Positions 1-10,200 of a stretch of 64,000 nucleotides of DNA are shown here, piece by piece. The translations under genes were made by a program, and so were the position numbers. Numbering within the stretch: position 1 is the stretch's first letter; every line of letters begins with the position of its first letter. The notes under the pieces are model-generated. The model searched no databases and was not told the origin of the DNA. It worked only from the letters and a program-made list of their open reading frames with translations. The stretch comes from Metridium senile (Eukaryota > Cnidaria > Anthozoa > Actiniaria > Metridiidae), in assembly GCA_949775045.1 (NCBI GenBank), contig OX459101.1, forward strand, positions 507,501 through 571,500, written 5' to 3'.

Positions 1-3000
1 GCGTTTAGACCTGGTGTTGTTGATCTTCCTGAAGATGGTAGAGAGTTAGCTTTCTCTGCTATTACACTGCCAGAGGTTTTTACAGATCTAGATATGACAC
101 TACCTGAATTAAAGTAAGTATAAACAGTGAAATTTGTGTTCAAGAGATTACTTAGTGTAAAAAAGAAAGATATTGTGACAAGTTTGCAAAAAAACTGTAA
201 TAATATTTATCACTAAACCAGACATACCTTTTGGTCCCAAATTTCCCCAGTTTCAAATAAACCTCAGTAAACTGGAATCCCCACTAACCTGGACATTTTT
301 GTTGGTCCAAGCCTTGTCTGGTATAGAGGGGATTCGTTGAAGTATTGATAGTTATGAAGATAGCGGACTGTGGTGGTTATGATGCCAGAATTAGCACTTA
401 ATGACTGGTCCTAAGGGAAACAGTTAGTTTTGTTTCCGGAGAATCTCAATGTTTCCTAAGGCTCTGGCCGAGGGAAACATTGAGATTCAAGGGAAACAAA
501 ATTAACTGATTTCCAGAGGGATCAGTCATAAAGTGTTTTATTATATACCCTATTCAAACAAAGAAAAATTTTCTCTCCATTATGAATTACGCATTCGTGG
601 ATTTATTACCCGCGTGGGAGTTACAGAGATTTATTCCCCTCTGCGTGACATGCTCTTGACCAATAAGAAAACGAGTTTGAATAGGATATATAATAATGAT
701 AGTTATTAACTTGTACATTATAGCTAATCTAAAATTTGAGTTTAAATAATGTTTATGTATGTAAATGATGATCAAAATACATGTAAATGAAAATAATGAT
801 GATATTATAATATTATAATAATGACATGCTATACCATTTCAGTGATGTAGAAATCCAAGCACAGTTTACACTGAACCAGAGCCGAATAGAAGAAATCACC
901 ATGAAGGAAGATGTGGTTGTAAATAACCTCCTTGGAGATGAAGGTTTTGGTGACATTCCCTTTGACAGTGATGGCGAAAAGGAAATCCTAAGAGCTGGTC
1001 CTGCAATGGAGGAATCACTTTATAATTCAAAAGATGTATCAAAAATAACACTAAATGAAACTGATGGGGGAAAAGGAATTGCCGATTCAACCTTTGAAAG
1101 AAGTAAAATTGGTAAGACAAACATTGGTGTTGTTTAGCATTTGATAACATTTATGATTAATGGAATGATTGATTAGCTGCTTGATTGAGTGGGTGAGTGA
1201 GTGATTACTTACTTGGAAAAGGAAAAACACTAATATCTAGGGATGGCAGTGCCTTCAGCTAGAAGTAAGCTGCTATAGGGTATTTACATTGCTGCTAATT
1301 CAACCAGGGCCACCCCGAGTTTATTAGCCAATCACGTTTGAGCTTAAGAACAAAAGAACCAGACATAGACGATCCGTCAAGTCCATTCGTGCCTATAATT
1401 TGATTGGCTGATAAGGAGACAAAGTAGATATCTTTTGTTCTTAAGCTCAAACGTGATTGGCTAATAAACTCGAGGTGGCCCCGGTTAATTGAATTAGCAG
1501 CACTGTAATTGATTGATTGAGTGGGTGAGTGAGTGAGTGATTAATTACTTGGAAAAGGAAAAACACTAATATCAAGGGATGACAGTGCCTTCAGCTAGAA
1601 GTAAGCTGCTATAGGGTATTTAATTGATTGATTGAGTGGGTGAGTGAGTGAGTGATTAATTACTTGGAAAAGGAAAAACACTAATATCTAGGGATGGCAG
1701 TGCCTTCAGCTAGAAGTAAGCTGGTATAGGGTACTTAAAGCTGTTCAGAGCTAAACAGAATATAAAGAAGTTGAAAAACAAGGCCACTGGCCACTTGTTT
1801 GATTATTTGATTGACCTATATACCTATTTATTATGCAGACCTAGCCCTTGATGAACCTATCAAAGATGATGGTTTTGGAGGTGATGGTGTAGACTTCCTG
1901 GCCGATGGTTTTGGAGATGGTCTTGGTGATGGTTTAGCTCTACCTGGTATTGAAGACCTGCCAACAGCAGCTGGTGACGATCTGCCTTTGGAACCTATTG
2001 ATGTTAATGTTGATGGAGAGGGAGAGGTAGTAGCTAAAGATTCTGAAGAAACTCCTGTAAATGAGCATAATGAGACTACAGGTAAGGATTAACAAATACA
2101 AAACAGTTTTCCATGTTTGATACTCTAAAATAGTACAATTAGACAGGATGTCGTGAGTGCACTAGATAAGCATGCAGTCATGGCACAAATGCGAGTGTTG
2201 TCCAGCAACTCAAGTTACAGTGAAGAAGAGTAAAGGAATAGACCTTAATCAATAAATTAATTGCTAGTTCTTATATAGTGCATTTCCAGGACTGCTCGAT
2301 GTGCTTACTCAAGGTGTTTGAGTTGAAAGTATATAACAAGGCACATTAAGCTGCCACGTGACCATACAACCCATGTGTGAACACAGAGTTCTTTTACGTC
2401 GCTCAATGTTGTTAAGGTTTTTTTTTTTTTTTTTGAGATAGAGAGAGAGACAGGACCTCCATTTGACATTGTTACCTTTTCCCTAGTTCACTTGGACAAT
2501 CACAAGATAAAGGTTTCAAGTTTAGTTTGGCCATGATTCATTTATATATGAAGGCCAGCCTCAACTTGGAACCATTGTTTTATAATCATCCAAAGGAGAT
2601 GTTTATTTATAGAAACTTAAGAAAGTCTTTTCAATATTTCAGGAGCTGATACTACGAATGAAATGACAGTACTACAAACAGAAGCAGAGGCCTTTGTACT
2701 AGAACCTGTTGAGGTTGTACAGAAAGGAAAAAGAAGCCGTAGGAAAAGAAAACTTATAGTTGACGAAGATAAGATCCTCTCAACGGACTCCATCAAAGCA
2801 CAGTTATCTGATACAGCAGATATTGTCAAGCACGCCACACTTGCACCACCAAGCAAACGACGTATGAAGCTCAAGACTATTTCTACCATAGAGCAACTGT
2901 TTTCTCTTCCTGGCATGGATCTGTTAGCTAACCCAATCATTGACATTTTTGTTGACAACTTAACAAAAACTATCAATGGAGTAGAAGTTGAGAATGAGGC

Positions 3001-3514
3001 TGAGGCTGAGGCTGAGAAAATGGAAACAAATGAAGTAGAAGAGGAGATCCCTCAGGAGTCATTTGAAGCTGTTGAAAAGAACAAAAAGAATGTTTCTGTA
3101 ACTTTCGAGGAACCATTGCCACCAATGGATGAACCTGCTTTACCAGAAGAGGTGATGGTCAGCCATTTTGAACCTGAAGTTGAGGAGAAAGAAAATGAAA
3201 CAGACATCCCTGAAGTTCCTTCTTCTCAGATGGACGAAGAACAAAAAATGAACTCTGAAACAGAAGAACAGTTTGAAAATCGTCGCTGGACCAAGAGAAC
3301 GAATCAGCTGTTACATACACTGAAACGAGAGTTCAACCAAAAGGACAATGTGAACTTTAATAAACTGGTCCAAAAGAATACCAGAAAGCAAGCTGCTTAC
3401 AAATTCTATAGTTGTCTTTTATTGAGCAAAGATAACACGCTGCTGATGGCACAGAAAGATTTATTTGGTGATATCATCGTTCGACAAGGCGATCATTTTG
3501 CTGCCGCTTGTTAA
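1..3514 (+). CDS. rad21: Cohesin subunit RAD21/SCC1, C-terminal part (four exons; 5' end outside window)
   Basis: RAD21 is the kleisin that bridges the SMC1-SMC3 heads of the cohesin ring in the nucleus and is cut by separase at anaphase. Exons read 1-113, 843-1111, 1839-2081 and 2643-3514, all with GT/AG borders and matching phases; the stop is TAA at 3512. The first exon carries the [20 protein letters not shown] stretch and the second [16 protein letters not shown], both characteristic of metazoan RAD21. Exon 4 has the conserved [10 protein letters not shown]...AQLSD segment, an acidic linker, and the Rad21/Rec8 C-terminal winged-helix region ([18 protein letters not shown] ... [16 protein letters not shown], about 3285-3505) that binds the SMC1 head. 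The N-terminal SMC3-binding domain lies upstream of the window. Splicing is inferred from the sequence; identity is very secure. No frame breaks seen. Confidence 0.95.
394..534. repeat. Palindromic MITE-like element in RAD21 intron
   Basis: Two arms of about 60 bp (about 395-457 and 470-534) are imperfect reverse complements, sharing blocks such as GTTTCC and GAATCTCAATGTTTCC around a short centre. No coding capacity. The structure is typical of a non-autonomous DNA transposon (MITE); superfamily not assignable. Confidence 0.7.
542..692. repeat. Short terminal-inverted-repeat element in RAD21 intron
   Basis: The ends TATATACCCTATTCAAAC (from 542) and GTTTGAATAGGATATATA (to 692) are near-perfect inverted repeats enclosing about 115 bp without an ORF. 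A similar CCTATTCAAACTCG motif also occurs inside the ~700-bp palindromes at 5376 and 47876, so the families may be related. Confidence 0.55.
1165..1737 (+). repeat. Three tandem copies of a ~115-bp unit, first copy interrupted by a MITE
   Basis: Copies 1508-1622 and 1623-1737 are both 115 bp and nearly identical (start ATTGATTGATTGAGTGGG, end GCTRTAGGGTAYTTA). A first copy (about 1165-1286) matches up to its last bases, where the element at 1287-1505 is inserted. Non-coding; within RAD21 intron 2. Confidence 0.85.
1287..1505. mobile_element. 219-bp palindromic MITE with TA target-site duplication
   Basis: The terminal inverted repeats (CATTGCTGCTAATTCAA... and its complement) continue into arms of about 75 bp containing GAGTTTATTAGCCAATCACG on both sides. 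It is flanked by TA at 1285-1286 and 1506-1507. The neighbouring tandem unit shows the empty site with a single TA, so insertion boundaries are directly visible. A TA duplication fits a Tc1/mariner-type (or pogo) non-autonomous element. Confidence 0.9.
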
Positions 3515-4134
3515 TATCCAATATCATTTTTAGAAAAAACTTTAAAAAACATCAACAAAAAAAGACAAAAAAATTTCCTTGCCTTTACGAGTGGCATATG
3601 TAAGCATATATATACATGGTACCGTTTACCTATGGCTACACAAGCGATATTGATTATAGAAGTTATTATGTAAAGGATGTTTTAACCTTTTTATCCCTGT
3701 AATATATTACAAGTTTCTGTTGATTACTTTTAAACCAGTTTGTACATGAAATTTTCAGCCATTTTAATCATTTTCAATAGTTTGTATGATTTGAGTATTA
3801 TGAATTCTACAAGAAATCGTTTTAAATTCCTACTATGGATTTCATTATTATTCAACAAGGCCTAGATGTTTAAATTGCAATTAGTACTTATTCTTCATTT
3901 AATAATAGAGCTCTCTGACCAGATGTACAGGGTCTCTAGTTCAATGTACATGATCTGATAAAGATGAATGGCGTAAAATGATAACTTATATACCATAAAA
4001 TAATGTGTTACTTATCGACATTTAATTTCAAATTCTTTGTCAAAGTAAAAAAGAGAAAGGATGAATGATTTGGACTTCTAAATGCTAACAATTATTACAG
4101 AGTATAAGTTACCATTTTAAGCTGCTTAAAACAC
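3515..4134 (+). other. RAD21 3' UTR, AT-rich, no other gene
   Basis: Follows the RAD21 stop directly. AT-rich sequence with only short spurious frames. No polyadenylation signal is clear before the palindrome at 4135; candidates are AATAAA inside it (about 4199) and at about 4673. Confidence 0.6.
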
Positions 4135-4407
4135 CACAGGTAGCCCAAGCTATGCATTTGTATGGTTTTTAGCAATATAACGAAATATATAGAATGCAAT
4201 AAAAATAAACATCTCTACCTGTGTTGTGTTTTTCTTTACATTCCTGTGCAGTTTCAGGCCATTTCCTTCAATATTGAGTGATTTATGGTCTGAAACTTCA
4301 CAGAAATTTAAAGAAAAATACAACACACAGGTAGATATGTTTATTGCATTTTATATATTTCATTATATTGCTAAAAACCATACAAATGCATAGCTTGGGA
4401 TACCTGT
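4135..4407. repeat. Long palindrome overlapping the likely RAD21 3' end
   Basis: The left arm (from CACAGGTAGCCCAAGCTATG, about 4135) pairs with the right arm (CATAGCTTGGGATACCTG, to about 4407) over more than 100 bp with few mismatches. Central spacer about 50-60 bp. An AATAAA at about 4199 is in the left arm and its complement in the right arm, so a polyadenylation signal is available on each strand. MITE-like in form. Confidence 0.8.
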
Positions 4408-4669
4408 TAAAACATCCACATACCTCAACTCCACACTTAGTGAACTGCATCTTATTAGGTAGCTCACCAAAAAGCCATATTCCTACACCAACCAGCCATA
4501 TCTGCCATCACATGTTCACTAAATATTGTTGTTAACAGTAAATGCAGTGTGATGAGACGTTTAGGCCAGTTATCTGGGTGTATAGTTATGAAGTAAATGT
4601 ATGTTGAACAATCAACAGTATCTTACTTGTAGAAATATAGCATGATTTCATTCGTCTTAGTTATGTAAA

Positions 4670-4680
4670 ACAGAATAAAG
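4670..4680 (+). terminator. Candidate polyadenylation signal (AATAAA) for RAD21
   Basis: CAGAATAAAGAG at about 4670-4681, downstream of the RAD21 stop on the same strand. Choice between this site and the one at about 4199 cannot be made from sequence. Confidence 0.35.
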
Positions 4681-4723
4681 AGTATTTACAGAATTATACC
4701 TGTGTTGTGTGATTAATAGGATG

Positions 4724-5012
4724 CACCTATTTCAAAAATCGTTGTCGCAGCCGAAGCTACAGTCCACACTCTGAAGCCTGCAAAGGTTGTCGGTATTATG
4801 AACATAATTTGTGATTTATAACACGTTTTTTAAAGAAATATCAGTGTTTCTTCATCTATCATTGTAACAGTGTTATGGTCATATAACACAAACACGTTTA
4901 TCCAAAATATGCTATGAATAAATCGATAAGAAAGAAGAAATACCAACATCTTTCGCAGGGTTCAGTGTGTGGACTGTAGCTTTGGCTGCAACAACGATTA
5001 TTGAAATAGGTG
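4724..5012. mobile_element. Palindromic MITE, family A copy 1 (~289 bp)
   Basis: Ends are CACCTATTTCAAAAA and its complement TTGAAATAGGTG. The arms share TCGCAGCCGAAGCTACAGTC / GTGTGGACTGTAGCTTTGGC and the centre has two ACACGTTT-like motifs. The same element recurs at 12166-12451. TA follows the right end; the left flank is TG. Confidence 0.85.
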
Positions 5013-5094
5013 TATACAGTGGTGAGTCAAGATGAGAGACTGTACTGGTCTCATACAGACTGAATGCAAATTTATACTTTTGAGTAACTCAAAT

Positions 5095-5260
5095 ATTAGT
5101 TCTTTTATATTTCACTAAAATTGTCAAGATAAAAGTAAACCCGGCTGTGAAATTTCATGTTGAAACTTATGCAAATCAGGTCCAATCTGTATGAGGTTTA
5201 AAGTACTTGTCACAGACATGATTTCTTTTGTCAAAACTCATTAAGTATTCATGAGATTCA
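5095..5260 (+). repeat. Dispersed ~180-bp repeat, family B copy 1
   Basis: Carries TGAAACTTATGCAAATCAGG, preceded by a block around ACTAAAATTGTCAAGAT and followed by ATTCATGAG. Copies are recognisable at 16270-16450 (+) and 12465-12650 (-). No coding potential; probably a non-autonomous transposon fragment. Confidence 0.75.
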
Positions 5261-5375
5261 TACAGGATCTTGGGGAAAACATTGAAGCAAGCCGAAATCA
5301 GGTTTGGGTCGAAATGGGAAATTTCTAGACTAGTAATAGCCCAAGTATAAGAACCTGGGTTTAAAGAACCTGTTA

Positions 5376-6077
5376 CTCAAGTATGTTAAGGCCTGGTTCT
5401 AGCCAGTGTTTCACGAAAAAAACTTTTTTATTTGTCATTGCCACAAAACTCATCTGATTTTTAAAAAAATTGGTCTATTGATAGATCTCGGGCTGCTGCT
5501 GTTCCTAAAGTTTTAATTTTGACTTAGGGGAGGTCACGTGACCAGTTTAGATGGATAAAGGATTTTGTTTTACCTATTCAAACTCATTTTCAAACTCATT
5601 TCGACCGCATTTTCAAATGAAAAACAAACTTATACATGAAATGTACTTCTCACCAAAGTCTCTACAGAACTGTAGAGTTTGGTTATCACTTACTGGTAGG
5701 GAAATATAAGGGAATTTTATGCAAAAAAAATTGGTCACATGACCTGTTTTACAAAATATCTCCCTAACAGTAAGTGATAACCATATTCTCCAAGTACAGT
5801 TCGGTGGAGACTTAGGTGAGAAGTACATTTAATATATAAGTTTGTTTTACCTATTCAAACTCGCGACCACATTTTCAAATGAAAAACGAAATCCCTTCTC
5901 CATCTTAACTGGTCACGTGACCGCCCCTTAGTCAAAATTAAAACTTTAGGAACAGCAACAGCCCGAGATCTTTCAATAGACCAATTTTTATTAAAATCAG
6001 ATGAATTTTGTGGCAATGACAAATAAAAACGTTTTTTCGTGAAACACTGGCTAGAACCAGGCCTTAATATACTTGAG
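5376..6077. mobile_element. ~700-bp palindromic element, family C copy 1
   Basis: Terminal inverted repeats begin CTCAAGTATGTTAAGGCCTG and mirror to 6077. The arms extend for about 300 bp with shared blocks (AGGTCACGTGACCAG, CAAAATTAAAACTTTAGGAA, GTTTCACG). The centre holds a second inverted pair around ACTTACTGGTAGGG / CCCTAACAGTAAGT. A second copy at 47876-52997 is split by a LINE. No ORF; non-autonomous DNA-transposon-like. Confidence 0.85.
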
Positions 6078-6183
6078 TAGGCTAAAATTTTCATTTTAAG
6101 CCCCCTCCACATAAGAACCTATTAAGGTTTAAGTACCATTTATATAAGAACCTATTTAGGCTAAATTGAAAAAAATCATGTTC

Positions 6184-6311
6184 TTTTAATAAGTCCCGAA
6201 GTGTTGTGTTTTCCGCGCTTGGTGTCAAATTTATTCTTTTGAAATTTGTATACCGGTAATATTAAAGGAATAATAAAAAAGGAAAACACAACACTTCGGG
6301 ACTTATTAAAA
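6184..6311. mobile_element. Small MITE with ~30-bp inverted repeats
   Basis: AATAAGTCCCGAAGTGTTGT (about 6188) and its perfect complement ending at about 6308 bracket about 60 bp of AT-rich sequence. No ORF of its own. Confidence 0.85.
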
Positions 6312-6763
6312 AGGTCTATATGTGGGCTATTACTGCATTCAAAATACTACAACCAACTGATATTAATGAGACAATATTTTACAAGAAGTTGGTTTAACAA
6401 GTTTTTATTTGATGTTTTTATTATTCCTTTTTTGTGATATGTATTTCTGAAAATCATAAAATTTACAAGAATTTATTGTCAAATTATATTAAAAAAAATT
6501 AAAAGTTAACACTACTGTTAACTATATTGCTAGTCAAAAACAATTCTACTTCTTGCAGTACCTTTCAATATTCACATCACTGTTATTGTAAAATCTGAAA
6601 GGCTTCAGTGTATTTAGTGTTTGTCTGACTTGAAATGACACTAATTCTTTTGTTTTCTATTGGCTAGTGCACAAGTCAGACATTTTCATAAACCTGGCAA
6701 ACACATCATTGAACTTGTAATATATAATTATTATTCTTTTGTTTTCTATTGTGTTTGTCCAGC

Positions 6764-7020
6764 AGTCCGGCCCAGTTCAGATGTCAAACTTTTGCCGGGT
6801 CCAATCTAATTGTCCTTGAGTTTGAGCGCAACTTCCATCAAAACTAGTAGAAGTATGTAGACCAAATTTAACACACGTACCGTCTCCTGGCACTAAACAA
6901 AAGACCTGTTATCTTAAATGGTAGTTAGCTGGCTTTTCTCTATAGCTCTATAGCCTGCCCCTGGCATTAAAGTTAATTGGATTTGAAGCAGCAAAAGTTT
7001 GATGTCTGAACTGATCGAGC
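6764..7020. mobile_element. MITE-like element with ~40-bp imperfect inverted repeats
   Basis: The left end contains CAGTTCAGATGTCAAACTTT and the right end AAAGTTTGATGTCTGAACTG, followed inward by matching GGGTCCAATCTAATT / AATTGGATTTGAAGC blocks. It lies just downstream of the polyQ gene's stop on the opposite strand. Confidence 0.7.
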
Positions 7021-7282
7021 CTTACACTCTGATTTATTTGTTTATCCGTGTATTTGTCTGACAATTAAGTCATTTGTTTTCTATTTTTGTGTTGTTTTTA
7101 CTGTAACAGTTACACTCTAATTCTGTTGCTTTCGATTGTTTTTGCCTGAATGTATAAAATCCACTTTGTTTCAAAGGTTTATGAACACCAATTTGCACAT
7201 ATTTTTTTCAGATTGTTTTTACAATTTTCTTGATTCCTTTTTGTAGATTTAAAAATTCAAAATTATAATAAAAGAGCCTCTA

Positions 7283-10200
7283 TCAAGAGGGGCATTGTAT
7301 TGGTGAATTGGGTTTACCATTACTACTACTAGTTAAATTGTCATTTTCTATCATTGCAGCATGATCCTCTCTGTCATCAAATTTCACTTCAGAGCTACAG
7401 GCAACATTATCATCGCCATTCTTTGTATTTACATGATTGTCAGCACAGTAGTTTTCTCCAATACTGGGCATGATGCTATTCTTGCTTGATGACTCAATAC
7501 TTGGTGCAGTATTTTTTACGTTTTGTAAACTTTTCTCTTCTAGATTTAATGGACCATTTTGGTTTGTATTTTCTAATATATTAGATGTGTTTTCATTTGA
7601 ATTCTTCTGTTGTTCATTTGGTTTACTTAAAACAGCAGTAATTTGAACAGTCTCTTTGTCATCACTGCTTATAGTAGCTTCTAGTTCACTATGTTGCAAG
7701 TATTTTTCTGTTTGTTTGTTCATGCAATTTTCAGACTCCAACATTGTGCTAACATCATCTTTATTTTCTTGCTGGTGCAGTTGCTGCTGCTGCTGTAATT
7801 GTTGCTGTAACAGTTGTTGTTGCTGTTGCTGTTGATTTTGCTGTTCTGGCTGCTTCTCTGGCTCTTGCTGTTGTTGTTGCTGCTCTGGCTGCTGCTGTTG
7901 TTGCTGCTGTTCTGGTTGCTGCTGTTCTTGTTGTTGTTGTTCTAGCTGCTGCTCTGGATGCTGCTCTGGCTGTTGTTGTTGTTGTTGCTGCTGTTGTTGG
8001 TGTAATGGTTGAGTTTCTTCAGTAAGTATTTCATCATTTCCCAGCCCATGTTCTTCATTTTTCTCATTAGTTATTTTATGTAATTCTTTGACCTCAGTGG
8101 TATCTGTTGCCTCTTGTTGTGAAGGTAATGAAGGAAAGTTTTCCAAACTTGATGCACCAGATGATGTTGAGCTAGGAGATCTTGGTAATGGATCAACTGG
8201 GACATCGATCATAATGAGAAGATTTGTCTGAGGAATAATATACATTTAGATCAGAACATACACTAGCTAGCAAGTGAGAAAATATATATTAAATGTAATA
8301 AAGTAAAAATGATGAATTGATTGAATGCATTGATGGACTAATGATTAAATTGATTGATTCATGGATGGACTAATGAGTAAATTGATTGATTCATGGATGG
8401 ACTAATGAGTAAATTGATTGATTCATGGATGCACTCCATGGATGGATGGACATCTAGATGGATGGATGGACAAATAGACAAATGAGTGAATGCATAAAGA
8501 AATGTTTGAATGGATGAATTAATTAATGAGCTTTCAATTTTCATGTTACCTTCTTTTCAATCATTAATTGCATTACTTTGGGACAATCTGCTGCTGTACT
8601 TGGTGGTGTAATACCAACGGAGAAGAACTGCTCCAATACAAGTGGATGCAATACAAGTTTCTTGGGAACATTCTGAAACAAAACAACATGATAATATAGT
8701 AATGATAGCTATTAGATTAGTGTAAATCAACGTCTTGACTTTTGTGATGGAGCAATATAATTATTGACCATGCAAAGACTATAACCCTACAATGTAATAG
8801 TCTAGACTTGTGTGTGATTGTGTTGCGCTGTGATTTAAGGAAGGCCATAGCCAGTGTAAAAATCTTATCTTTTATGTAGTGCTGCGGTGCATTGTGATTG
8901 GCCAAAGACTATAACCAATGAAAAAGACTTGTGTGTGGTGGTGGTGGATTGTGATTGACCAAAGACTATAACCAGACCAGTGTAAAAGACTTGTGTGTGG
9001 TGGTGGTGGATTGTGATTGACCAAAGACTATAACCAGACCAGTGTAAAAGACTTGTGTGATGGTGGTGGATTGTGATTGACCAAAGACTATAACCAGACC
9101 AGTGTAAAAGACTTGTGTGTGATGGTGGTGGATTGTGATTGACCAAAGACTATAACCAGACCAGTGTAAAAGACTTGTGTGTGGTGGTGGTGGATTGTGA
9201 TTGACCAAAGACTATAACCAGACCAGTGTAAAAGACTTGTGTGTGGTGGTGGTGGATTGTGATTGACCAAAGACTATAACCAGACCAGTGTAAAAGACTT
9301 GTGTGTGATGGTGGTGGATTGTGATTGACCAAAGACTATAACCAGACCAGTGTAAAAGACTTGTGTGTGATGGTGGTGGATTGTGATTGACCAAAGACTA
9401 TAACCAGACCAGTGTAAAAGACTTGTGTGTGGTGGTGGTGGATTGTGATTGACCAAAGACTATAACCAGACCAGTGAAAAAGACTTGTGTGTGATGGTGG
9501 TGGATTGTGAATGACCAAAGACTATAACCAGACCAGTGTAAAAGACTTGTGTGTGATGGTGGTGGATTGTAATTGGCCAAAGACTATAACCAGACCAGTG
9601 AAAAAGACTTGTGTGTGATGGTGGTGGATTGTGAATGACCAAAGACTATAACCAGACCAGTGTAAAAGACTTGTGTGTGATGGTGGTGGATTGCGATTAA
9701 AGGAAGACTGTTATATATCATAATAAGTGTAAACATCTTAACTTGTGTGCAGTTGTGCATTTTGACTAAAGGAAGACTGTTTTATATTATACACTGAATC
9801 GAAATATGGTGTCCAATTTTAATAACTATTGTAAAGTTCTTGACTGGCTAGCCTCGCATATCTGTCCTCCATTATGTTTCAACATGAACAGGATGCTTGC
9901 CAGTCAAGAAGAATGGTAACCGTTGTTATAATATTCCGATTCAGTCTATAGTAAGAGCAAAACATTTTACTTGTGTGTAGTTGTGCTTTGTGATTGATGG
10001 AAGGCTATTCTTATTTGCCAGTCTAGACTTTTGTAGATCAAACATAATTGGTCATAAAGGACAACAATTAGCTCAACCCACCTCTTTCTGAGTAGATTTC
10101 TTTCCCTTTCTGCTACTTCTCCTGTTGCTTTTCCTTCCAGCAGATCCACCATACATCTCCTCTAAATCATTATCACTTTTCTTTTTCAAAAAGCTTCCGC

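Noticed and set aside
8865..9642. Series of overlapping ~60-residue frames (HNPPPSHTSLLHW)
   Set aside because: Artefact of a stop-free 62-bp minisatellite read in three phases.
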